DNA of 64,000 bases, from assembly GCF_964204645.1 (NCBI RefSeq), contig NC_134027.1, forward strand, positions 10,714,485 to 10,778,484, written 5' to 3'. The DNA is from Tubulanus polymorphus (lineage: Eukaryota; Nemertea; Palaeonemertea; Tubulaniformes; Tubulanidae). Below are positions 1 through 9,767 of the stretch, one piece after another. The notes beneath the pieces were generated by a model. The model had not been told where the DNA came from. It searched no databases and saw nothing but the letters and a program-made list of their open reading frames with translations. The position numbers and the translations under genes are program-made. Position 1 is the stretch's first letter, and the number at the start of each line of letters is the position of its first letter.

Positions 1-39
1 TTAATTTGTTTTTCAGATCTAACCTTTTTCTTAACGCCA

Positions 40-640
40 TCACTCATTTATTTTAGTTAATTTTTGTTCTGATTCATTTTCGGTTTCGGCGTTAGGTTGT
101 AGTACATCTGTTTCGTTCTTACCTGATTTATATTCCATAGGCTTGATGTTCGAAAATGTTATGACGTCAGTAGAAATTAATGTCATAACCGATCCTAATT
201 GAAATGAAGCATATCCAACCCATTTTTGTAATTCAGTCATAACTAAGTCATTTTTCAAATCACTATATAATTTATTTTCATCATCAATTGGTATTAACTG
301 GTTACATAACTTAGAATAACATTTGACAATACCATCTGAAATAGAATCATCTATTCGGGCTAATCTTGCTTCTTCATAAATCTTAAAATATTTTATTACT
401 TTATCTGGTTTCATAGCATCTAATTCTTGAAAAGTTATTATTTTTCCCAAGAAATCCTTAGATTTCCCGCCAGCAATTAATAATTCAAGATGATGCATAA
501 CAATATAAATAGTATTCATAATCTATATTACAATTAACTTGAATAGAATTAGAAACAACTGGATCCTTATTATCACTAATACCCAAATCATCTAATGTTT
601 TTTCAATATCAATACTATTCTTACTCGATTTCTTTGACAT
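40..640 (-). pseudogene. Unrecognised element gene, frameshifted
   Basis: An open frame of 159 codons runs from 519 to 40. A better N-terminus lies upstream in another frame: ATG at 640-638 opens a Lys/Ser-rich leader (MSKKSSKNSIDIEK) that runs to a stop close to the start of the long frame. The simplest reading is one gene starting at 640 with a frameshift near 500-530. The long frame contains two hydrophobic stretches (around ELLIAGG and FQLGSVMTLIS) and an acidic C-terminal tail. I do not recognise the family and assign no function. Like its neighbours it lacks introns and is AT-rich. Confidence 0.5.
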
Positions 641-1000
641 TTATATTAGAGAAATTTAATAAGAAAAATATTATAAGTATTATAAAATGATACTAGATAG
701 TTAAAGTTAAAGAATTCTAGTATTGACTACTGATACTAGCTATTTGAATTTAAAGAATTTCTATTTGAATCTATTCAAAATATAAAGTATTCTCTTTTTG
801 AAAAGAAAATATTAAAAATATAATAGAATTCACTAGCTAGTTGAAGTTATTGTTTTTTAAATACTTTTTATTTAAATTTGGATTTAATATCTCACTACTA
901 TTGTCTATCTATTAGGAGCAGTAATTATAACTGTCCAGATAAGTCCTTTCGGATCCTTGATATCAAATTCCTCAACGTATTGTTCATTATTTGGATCATT

Positions 1001-1165
1001 GTTTCATTGATCAATAAATTTCTTTGCCTTTGTTAACTGTTCTAAATATAACTGTAAATCTAGTTTATTAGATTTTATTTTATTTTCTTTCTTTTCAAGA
1101 GGTCTTAAATTTTCCAAATTCCAAATAAGTCTTTTATTGTATTCATCATTCCTTTCCATTTATAA
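1001..1165 (-). pseudogene. Second, partial copy of the HNH gene 3' part
   Basis: This stretch matches the C-terminal coding part of the HNH gene at about 2500-2660 over roughly 150 bases, in the same orientation, including the segment encoding the NLRPLEKKEN-like region and the following Leu/Asp-rich helix. It is out of any long frame, so it is a relic. It shows either an internal duplication in the element or an insertion of a related copy. Confidence 0.6.
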
Positions 1166-1370
1166 ATCAAATTTTTAATAAAATTGATTAATATTTTAGA
1201 ATCCTCTTCCATTTCTTCGACTAACGTCATCCTTTTTCATTCCTCGCTGCTTTCGATAAGTCATTTCGGATCCTCGATAATAAATCCTCAACTGAAAATC
1301 AATTCAACGAAACGACTGGTGGAAATATTATTTCATAAACACATATATTTATTATGTAAATTTTAGCGAT

Positions 1371-1566
1371 CGATAATAGAACAATGGGAACAATAGAAAA
1401 GCGGTCCAATCGGACCGGTTATTGCGCAATACACAGTTAACAGTAAACAATCAATACAGAACAACCGCCGCCATTAACAACGATCAATAATAGAACAATG
1501 GAGAACAATAGAAATGCGGTCCAATCGGACCGGTTATTGCGCAATACACAGTTAACAGTAAACAAT
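1371..1566. repeat. Direct repeat pair with palindromic core
   Basis: Two copies of about 82-86 bp (1371-1452 and 1481-1566) are nearly identical and separated by 28 bp. Each contains the palindrome GGTCCAATCGGACC followed by GGTTATTGCGCAATAC. They lie between the broken element genes. They may be binding sites or relics of an element end; the role is unknown. Confidence 0.7.
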
Positions 1567-1643
1567 ACAATATTAAAACAGATATATACAATCGAGATTA
1601 CATTTTTTGATATCTATATTACAAAGATCTTCAGTGTTATGAT

Positions 1644-2110
1644 TTATAATTTTGTCCAGAATTCTTTAATTACTGGATTGTTTCCAATCATTTCTTCAAT
1701 TTCTGGTAAATATCCGACTACTTCACTTAATGCTAATCCTAATATTTTGAATTTTTCATATTTTATTAATCTACCTACTCTTCTCAGTTTTCTTTCAAAA
1801 CCGGCACTGATATCTCCACTCATTTTCTTAGTTTTCGATTCTTTGAGTCCCGACAGCAATTTAAGTCGCGTTGCTGGTAATTTTGGTAATTGTAGTTCGC
1901 GCGGTAATTGTTTATTATGTATTACATCAGTCAGAATTTTCACCATTTCTTGATGATAATCCAAATGTTCTTGTAATTTTGTGAAGTTTGTTCGTCAATT
2001 ACGAGAGTTTTATCCTCCATTTCTATTGATTCCTGAGTTTCACTATCCAGCAGCATTAGTTCCTTTTCCGATGGTTGGCTTAGAATTTCTGGTTCATCTT
2101 TGTGTTCCAT
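1644..2110 (-). pseudogene. Unrecognised element gene, frameshifted
   Basis: A frame of 106 codons runs from 1964 to 1644 and encodes a Lys/Leu-rich, probably helical protein ending in FWTKL. Upstream, ATG at 2110-2108 opens an acidic leader (MEHKDEPEILSQPSEKE) in a different frame. That leader runs into the second frame near 1975-2000, so one frameshift splits what was probably a single gene of about 155 codons. No family is recognised. Spacing and strand match the neighbouring HNH gene and the 40-640 gene, which suggests one transcription direction in the element. Confidence 0.5.
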
Positions 2111-2448
2111 TTTAATCTAAAAGATGTCGTGAAAATGAATTACTGTACTTAAATATGTTTAAAGGTTTCCCTACTTCATAATATATGTACTTACATTTAG
2201 ATTTAGAACTGTAAACTGTGTTTTGAGAGAGAATATCCAATACGTACTATGTATGTGAAAGTTGATTTCTAACTGCCGACGTGGCGCACGTTCGACCAAA
2301 CTAATTATTTCTGCACAGATGTTCTTTGTGATGAAGTTAATTAATTCTTTAGAATTGAAAACAAGATATATTTGGCAACATATGTTTTAGTAGTAAGCAA
2401 AAGCTATGTATTATATACATACAAAGCTCAAATAGAATTGCCAGCTTT

Positions 2449-3117
2449 CTAACCACTGATTAAAACCTCAGAATGCGGTTGATTCTGTGAAATACTATTC
2501 CATAATTCAACAAATGTCTTTGCTTTATCCAGTTGATCTAAATATAACTGTAAATCTAGTTTATTAGATTTAATTATGTTTTCCTTCTTTTCTAAAGGTC
2601 TTAGATTCTTCCAATTCCAAATAAGTTTTTTATTGTATTCATCATTCATGTCAAATTTAGAAATCGGCAACACGTGATCAATATGAAAGTATTCACCATA
2701 ATTATCTATATTCATTTTATCATCGAATTGATATATTATCTATGATTTGAGAAATTCATCTGAACAACCCAACAAATTAGATAATGTTTCTGAATGTGTT
2801 TCTTTGTTGAATAATTGTGTTAATCTAGATCTTAAGCATTGTTTCAATCTAAAATTAAGATCTGTTTGATATCTTCCTCTCATATATTCTGCCATATAAT
2901 AATTATAATGTTCTATATTATCTTCTCGGTATTGTTTGGTATATAGTTTAAAACAAGTTTTACAGCAATATTGAAAACCATCTTTGCTAATCTTACGCTT
3001 ACTAAATTCTGTTAAAGCTAATTTATCTAATTCACACTTAGAACACTTCTTGTAGTATATATTTATGACGCCAGTGTTTTTTGTAATATTGATAGTTTGT
3101 GGTTGTTCTGATTCCAT
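2449..3117 (-). pseudogene. HNH-type nuclease, one in-frame stop
   Basis: The gene has 223 codons from ATG 3117-3115 to a stop at 2451-2449, interrupted by one TAG at 2742-2740. Both halves are in the same frame. The first half carries a zinc-ribbon-like pair of CxxC motifs (KKCSKC, then YCCKTC), as is usual in this HNH group. The second half has the HNH signature: FHIDHVLPISKF followed by WNWKNLRPLEKKEN. The family cuts DNA and is found in homing endonucleases, phages and large DNA viruses. The base context fits a single-base change of a Trp codon (TGG to TAG). Readthrough cannot be excluded, but the decay of the neighbouring genes favours a pseudogene. Confidence 0.75.
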
Positions 3118-3374
3118 TTATTATACATATTTTTTTACTAAATTGATTTTAGAAGTTCAATGATTTATATATGAATTATTTCAATCACACTTTACTAACA
3201 CTTTTAATGTTTAAAAATCTAACTCATACATCTATATATCTATTCTATAAGAGCTCGTTAATTACTCGTTACTTTTTTACTAACACTTTACTCACACTTT
3301 TATATTGAATAATCTATCAATTTATATGTTATTCATGTAAATTATGTTTATATATATATATGAATATTTTAAGA

Positions 3375-3561
3375 GTAATAGGGATAATAGGCTTTCAGGT
3401 TAAAGGTTGAAGGGGCGAGTGAGTAAAAAATGAAAATAACAATAATTTACAGTTGAATTAGGAGTGTGCGCGACTAATTCAACTGTAAATTATTGTTATT
3501 TTCATTTTTTTACGAGCTCGACCGTTCGACCTTTGATCTGAAAGCCTATTATCCCTATTAC
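3375..3561. repeat. Long palindrome at element edge
   Basis: Two arms of about 86 bp (3375-3460 and 3475-3561) pair around a 14-bp loop. The outer 24 bases and the inner 35 bases of each arm match almost perfectly; the middle is diverged. The left arm begins GTAATAGGGATAATAGG and the right arm ends with its complement. The left arm also holds GGGGCGAGTGAGTAAA, which recurs near 30.99 kb. It is probably a terminal or foldback structure of the element. Confidence 0.8.
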
Positions 3562-4058
3562 TGCGGTCGACTACGACTCGATCGTCGCGGAGTCTCATAG
3601 AGTCATAGAGTCTAGGAAAGTTTATTGATGAAAGTACCTAAATATAAAACACCTTACAATGTACATAAACTGTATTCGTATTTTACATTTTATGTTCTAT
3701 TTTAATGATGTTGTTTCTTCTTTATTGTATATGTCCAATAATGTCAATAATGTATGTAAAACGTTACGGCACAATAAAGATTTTATTGAATTGAAATTTA
3801 TTGAATTATGATGCATAACTCGTCGTTGAATGGATGGATAATTATATTATTTGTCAGAATGGAATAATGAAAAAGGTTGCATTCGACAGACTGAGTGGAA
3901 TAAAGTGGAATTTTATACAGAGGAATGAACCATCATCTGCGTAGATAATGAAACCGAATTATCATCAGATTGGTTTCATCGTTTTACATCCATCCACGTG
4001 ACCTTGAAATATGTATCTAAATCTCTTTGTGTGTTTATTTTTATTTAATAGGTGGCAT
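3562..4058. other. Non-coding; decayed 5' flank of receptor unit
   Basis: No gene is seen. At about 3880-3960 there is recognisable similarity to the upstream flank of the receptor units (around 11080-11170, 17660-17750 and 24410-24480), shared words being GACTGAGTGGAAT and ATCTGC. This suggests that the array once reached further left. Confidence 0.4.
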
Positions 4059-4167
4059 GGGTCCAGTTCCACAGTTGTGAGTTTGAGTTAACTCTGAGTT
4101 AAGGTTTGTTCATTTTCAATGATTTAACTCAAAGTCAAATCTTAACTCAGAACTGTGGAACTGGGCC
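4059..4167. mobile_element. MITE, GGGTCCAGTTCCACAG family
   Basis: A short element of 109 bp with inverted ends: it begins GGGTCCAGTTCCACAGTTGT and ends with the complement of a close variant. The inside is rich in GAGTTAA and TTAACTC words. Related copies lie at 36215-36323 and 51872-51974, and single ends at about 11630-11660 and 18220-18245. No coding capacity. The family is non-autonomous; its transposase source is not visible here. Confidence 0.75.
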
Positions 4168-4199
4168 ATTGTCTATATATCCTTTAGCTGGTTTAGCAT

Positions 4200-5040
4200 T
4201 TTGGCGCACCAAAAATGGATATTTTGACAAATTTCGGCTATTCTTTATTCGTTAACCGTTTAGTTTTTGATTTTGACATCTTGGCGCCTTTATTTGCATA
4301 CCGAATAATTTTCACGATGTCTCGAATCAGCGATCATTATTTTACCTATCGGGAAATTTATCCGGTAAGCAAAGTGGATTTTTGTAGGGTAATTAAACGT
4401 CTTTGTTTTTCATTTTGGCGTTTTCATCGGGGTCTCTTATGCCTCATAGAAAACGGCCATCTATTTGTCCAAAGATTATTTTGCAACATCGTTCATCGAT
4501 TGTCACGATGTATCAACACACGGTATATTCAAAAATTACTGTAATGATATCCCCGCTCCGTGAGAAATTGAAAACGACGTGCTTTGAAGCGGTTGATGTA
4601 GAATTGCCTTTGAAATTGATGACATAATCGACTTTAAATTCACACACTAGCCTCGAATTATCAAAAAAGTAATAATAAGAAATGAAGTCAGTATCAAGTC
4701 AGTATCCTATTGACGTGAATTCCTTGCTAGCAATCGGGAGAGAATGCCTAGCCACGTTGGCAAAGATTAACTGACAACATCTGATAAGCATCACGTGATC
4801 TCACAAAACGTTTTATTCTCTACAAAAATAGAAAATACATTTCCTTCTTTTCCGTACATTAAGAAAACGAGCAAAATAACGAACACTAATATAAATATAC
4901 ATAATGAATGTACGTCGATCCAATGTATATGCGTTTCGGATCGTTACGGAGAATTTTGTAGATATTTACTGGTTAAAAGGAAGAACTATTACGTTTTAAT
5001 TCAATTCAATTCAAACTGCTTTTTGGAGGTTTAGGTTTAT
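4200..5040. repeat. Decayed block shared with 25.6-26.2 kb
   Basis: This block is similar, in the same orientation, to 25690-26200. Shared landmarks are the TTTTGGCGCACC and CTTGGCGCC words and the GTACGTCGATCCAATGTATA segment. The last part (4830-4990), read on the minus strand, also resembles the region just 3' of the receptor tails (6102-6311, 18729-18938). It contains stops and indels, so it is not coding now. It is probably a relic of another receptor unit. Confidence 0.5.
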
Positions 5041-5650
5041 AATTAACAAATCAGCAGATACAAGTCAACGAGCTATTGCAGATATACATAAATATACATT
5101 ATAAGCATTTAAACGTAAGTGAGCGAGAACTAATGAAATGCAATGAGATATAAGATGGTTGAGAATCACATCAGTACCGGATAGCGGTTTGTTAAATCAG
5201 ACAATATTGTACAAGCAAGGCAGACCCAAAGGCAGAAGAGTGTCATGAGCGTTATATATGATATCTATTTTGTTGGACTTTTCCAATATTTTCCAATATC
5301 TATTCGGTTATCTTTTTCACAGATATTTCCTGGTTTCTCATCCTTGGTAACTGGATCATCTAGCCTACGACTTCGATCACAGGTGCCTGGTTAAGACTCG
5401 CGGAGGTGGCGGGTCCTACCCATCTGGGATGAATTGTTTTATCTTCCCACTTGTAACTTATAACACACCATTCTAAGTAATGTTATGATAAGCAATTTTA
5501 AAGATTAAAAAAAAACGTGCAAAACTACATCAGTTTGTATTCTTATGCTCATAAAAATCCAGTTTAAGAAGGTATGAATGGGCATATCTCGTAGTGAGAA
5601 TTTAATGTCTATTAGCGTTGATACTTAGTTCAGTTTGTGTGTCGTTATTG
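5041..5650. other. Non-coding, nothing recognised
   Basis: No gene, RNA or clear repeat is seen between the decayed block and the start of receptor unit 1. Confidence 0.4.
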
Positions 5651-6588
5651 TATTCCTAGGAATTTGTCGTGTTCTATGTTTGCATGGTTAGGGACCAAAC
5701 TACGGGCTCAGTTTGTCACCAAGACCCACTTCCAACTCTTACCAAATTTTGCGTAGTATAATGATAAGAGACGTAGCTTGAACTAGTCGCAGAGCACCAG
5801 GAAATATTTGGGAGAGCGCCGGGGATAGCGCTGGGGAGAGATCAGGACAACACACCAAAGCAAACTAAAAACCATAACGTAGGAAGAATGTTGTAGGTGT
5901 TGAGTGATAACCGAATTTGGTTGAATGTAGTAGTTATCATCAGTTACATCCAGTAGTCAAGTTGATTCCCTCTTCGGGTCGCATAACAGTAACTTCGGGG
6001 AGCACACGCGCGGCGAAGGTCTCTTCTCCTTTTTTCGCTATGGAGTTTATATCAATCTCCTCTGGTGAGTTTGAATTACCGCGTGGGTTATTCTGAGTAT
6101 TCTAATTAATGGGAATATCAACTATCAATGTATATAACCCGTCTGCGGCTACATTTTCCCTATCTTTTCTATTTATCGAGACAATAAGCATTATTACGAA
6201 CACAAATATAAACGTACTTCCATCCAATGTATATGTGCGTATCGGATCGTTACGGAACATTTTGTAGCTATGCACCGGTCGATTGTCGAAGGTGATGCGT
6301 TTACACCTCATCTGAAGTATCGATTAAATTACCAGTATGAGTATTGTAGTTTCGGTCATTGAGTCGACCACTTGTTAGATACAGGTCATTGACCACGCGA
6401 TTTCCGTTTGACAGTGAAAAGTAATCAGATTCGTCTTTAGAATCGAAAGCTTCATTGATTAGTCCGCTATCCGACTTTCTAACGGCTGAATCTCTGTTAT
6501 CTGTTCGCATAGATATTTCCATCAGGTCATCGTCATTCACTTCGTAATACGGACTTTCCGCCTGTTCGTCCGAAGGATCGAGTTCCAA

Positions 6589-9500
6589 CTAGTAGGGGTC
6601 AAAGTTGTCAAAATCGATGTCGTTCAACGTGCTTTCTACAATTATTACATGTTTATTGAATTTGAATGAAACAATTCCTGCAGGATACGTATGTTGAGAC
6701 TTGTTTAGAAATAAAGCTTTATCCTGTGAAACATGAATAGAAAATATCAAACCCCGATGTATGTCTGAAAACTTTCTGAACAAGTCTTAAATAACAGTGA
6801 ACGGAGCAATAATGATATAGTAATGAATAAATCTTTTACCGATTCAATTCAATTCAATTAAAGATATTATTGTTCAGTATTTGGTACAGTATATGTTTAC
6901 CGTTTCTTCGATTCGAGTAGGGATCCAATTGTATGTCATCTGGGTCATATCGTTTTGAGTTTTGTCTAAAAAAGGACATATTCAAAATGGCCTTTGAGAA
7001 AAATCATAAAAAACGTCGCCAGCGCATATCTATGGTGGCTGATTCGGGCCATACAAAAAATACTATCTGTACGGCTAGAGACACGATAAAGAAACGTTTT
7101 ACGTCGGCCCATTTTTGTATTCTTGCGCGCGAAAACCAAACTTTTTGTTGTCTGAGCGCGTTAATTCAAAGAGTTTGGTTATCTCATGCAAGAATTCAAA
7201 AATGTAGGTTTTCTCGCGCGATGGGACAAACAAATTTTGAATTTTCACGTGGAAAAACCAAACTCCTTGAATTCTCACACCGGGAAAACCAAAATTCTTT
7301 ATTTTTTTTCCGCGCGAGAAAACAGAAAAATGGGCCAAGTAAACATCTATTCATCATGCTTCTAGCCGTACGGAAATATTTTTTGAATGGCCCAAATCAA
7401 ATTAGTCACCATACATATATCTTTGAGGCGAGCGGAATTGGCTGTTAAGGGTTTGATTGAAGAAATTCACTCACACATTCTTCTTTTCTCTACACGTCAG
7501 CAATCCTGAAATGCAAAGAAAAGACTGTTGTATTGCTACTATCGCATAGAATTTTCTGCTACAGATTTTGTGTCGTGTACGGAATATGGTAACTTGATCG
7601 AAGCTTTTCAGTTAGTATCTACAAGAAGGTTTTGGTTTTTACTATTTTTACTCTACTATTTGGTTTTTACTAAGACTATTACGCACAAAAACTGCGACTT
7701 ATCGCTGAATAATTAATGTAAAGGGAATTCAGAAAATCGTACCTCGCATTCGGATGATTATAGTCACGCTTATGATGATAAAGATAACCGCAGACCCAGC
7801 GACGATCCCGGCAATCATCGACATTTTGTCTACAAATGGATAAAAATGTTGCGACTGACAAAAAACTTCTCAAAACACAGGCGCTGAAATCATCAAAGTG
7901 AGATCACTATCTCACCGAGTAAATCGGTTACAGATAACAATGAACAAATATAAGGCTGTTTCATTAGGTGTATTTGTAAGAATTGTCCGATATTTAGTGG
8001 ATGAATGGGCAGTGGAAAAAGCCAATTATCAATCTATGCCCACCTAATGTTTGTGGTGAAGGTGGAACGGTGGAACGTGGTTCTACAGCCGCGGAACCGA
8101 TGGAGGTTGCAGCGTTAGTTGATGACACCGATGATAGATCAGTGGCAGTTATTGGAGACTTCGTTGTCGATGACGATGTCGTCTGTATTTCTGAATGAGA
8201 TACTGTAGATGTTTCACTTGTATCAGGCATAGAGGTCGTGCTGTTTGTAGGTATCTGAGTTGTTCTATCTTTGAAATTTGTAGATTGAGTTGTTGAAACT
8301 GAAAATAACGAAACCATAGAAGTTTCCGAAAGAACACAAAAACGGGTTTTGTTGCGCTGCGCACTGTATTCATTTGAGTTACATCATGATCCGAGTATTT
8401 CGGCCATAGATAACAGTACCGATAGTAGCAATTGATGACACTGATGATGGATCATTAGTGGCAGTTATTGAAGGGTTCGTCGGCTGTATTTCTGAATGAG
8501 ATACTGTAGATTCATCACTTGTAACAGGCATTGAAGAAGTCACACTGCTTGTAAGTATCGGAGTTGTTGGAATTGATGCTGACAAAACCACAGATGTTTC
8601 CGACTGAGTGGAAGGCACTGTTGACGAACTTGAATGAAGTAATGTCGATGCATCTTCTGGAAGAGACGTCGTAGTTGTCGCGATTGTAGATTGAGTTGTT
8701 GAGACTGAAAATAACGAAACCATGGAAGTTCCGGAAAGAAACGACGAAACCAGATGATTAACGTTAAGTCGGTGGAGTAGGCTTCGTTAGAACTTGAAAA
8801 AAATATCGACAGTCTTTGTATTTTCCAACGCAAAATTCTTTATTCGACCTACTTTTCGAAATGCGTAGTTCGCTAATATTTTCTCACCTGTGGTTAAATG
8901 TATAGATTGTGTCAAATTAGCTAAGTAGATATCGTCGTAAACGACTCTACATTCTAGAACCGTGTAGTAATCGGATAAGCCTTCCTCATTCAATTCGCTT
9001 CGATGTTGAGATTGCATGGATCCACTGGATCGGATGTCATTATAGAATGTTGGTTGAAGTCTGGTGAAAATTCCACTCAAAGTTTTTGCCCACCATTGCA
9101 CTTGACTTTTTGGGTAACTTGGCGGCAAGGTCTCGCACACATACATCGTGACATTCGCCTGCGTTAAAACTGCCTCGTTGGGTTCGACTGATGAAAGGAT
9201 ATTATTTTCTAAGTTAGAATGTTACATGAAATTAAGGATTATCCAAGCAATAGTTATTATTTCACACGGACAAACCTTTAATAATAAGCCGAACAGAACC
9301 CATTAGAAGACCTTTGCCAGGAATTAGGCATTTACAGGAGTACGTTCCTGCGTTGTCCGGTGTAACATTATTCATTTTCATTAGATTATGTTCGGAAAAT
9401 TCAATGACGCCTGCCTGTATTTTCGACCATTCGCATGTATAATTTCCGGTAACATTGAATTTTACGATTAACGCCATTCCTGGTTCTAAGGTGATGTTTT

Positions 9501-9767
9501 TAGTAGTTCCATCGGGTTGTATGATAACTACAGCATTTACACATAGAAGAGAAAAAATTTGGTATTATGGAATTCAAAGAAGAAAAAACATGATAATTCG
9601 TTGGAAGCATTTATATCTAAATTTTCAATGAGGTGAGCTTGTCTAGTTTTTTAAACCAAATCTGAACAACTATCCTATCGTGCAGAATTCAAATTACCTT
9701 CAATCGCTGTACACACGAAGCAATGGACTAATACAATGATAACACAAGTCCAACATCCTGACTTCAT
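6589..9767 (-). CDS. Receptor A: two-Ig membrane protein, short tail
   Basis: Nine exons, all with GT-AG borders: 9767-9698 signal peptide (MKSGCWTCVIIVLVHCFVC), 9527-9276 Ig-like domain 1 (ends DNAGTYSCKC), 9187-8888 Ig-like domain 2, 8704-8420 and 8298-8044 Ser/Thr-rich stalk, 7829-7743 membrane span (AVIFIIISVTIII), 7505-7475 microexon, 6965-6901 tail exon with RYDPDD, 6635-6589 last exon. Total 463 codons plus stop. The TAG at 6591-6589 ends the protein before the ITIM-like region present in copy C, yet that region stays conserved down to 6301. Likely a cell-surface recognition receptor with N-glycosylation sites in the Ig domains and an O-glycosylated stalk. Ligand unknown. Gene structure is well supported by phase agreement with copies B-D. 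Confidence 0.8.
7475..7505 (-). other. 31-nt microexon of the receptor tail
   Basis: The last bases of the membrane-span exon end in phase 1, while the RYDPDD exon needs phase 2. A 31-nt exon after a CATTTCAG acceptor and before a GTGAGT donor resolves this and encodes the juxtamembrane stretch GLLTCREKKNV. It is present with the same length and splice signals in B (13823-13793), C (20847-20817) and D (43519-43489), where the D version differs only at a few codons. It is too short for ordinary gene prediction. Confidence 0.75.

Larger units (their letters stand above)
1..3561 (-). mobile_element. Remnant of AT-rich multi-gene mobile element
   Basis: The stretch is clearly more AT-rich than the rest of the window. 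It carries three genes and one gene fragment, all on the minus strand and all broken, separated by short AT-rich spacers. One gene is an HNH-type nuclease, a class common in selfish elements and large DNA viruses. The right edge is a 187-bp palindrome (3375-3561). The left edge lies outside the window. I see no transposase, integrase, capsid or DNA polymerase, so the element class is not assigned. Compact genes without introns amid intron-rich host DNA support insertion from a mobile or virus-like source; that is inference. Confidence 0.55.

Noticed and set aside
3375..3395. TAGGGATAA word resembling part of a known homing endonuclease site
   Set aside because: Only the core nine bases match and the remainder differs. 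No such nuclease gene is seen; the HNH gene present belongs to a different family.
6933..7448. 171-codon plus-strand frame and matching frames in units 2 and 3
   Set aside because: It lies opposite the intron between the microexon and the RYDPDD exon. Length and sequence differ between units through indels, so it is not constrained as protein.
8001..8198. Acidic plus-strand frame over the stalk exon (also in units 2 and 3)
   Set aside because: Antisense shadow of the Ser/Thr-rich stalk, which lacks stops on the other strand because of its composition.
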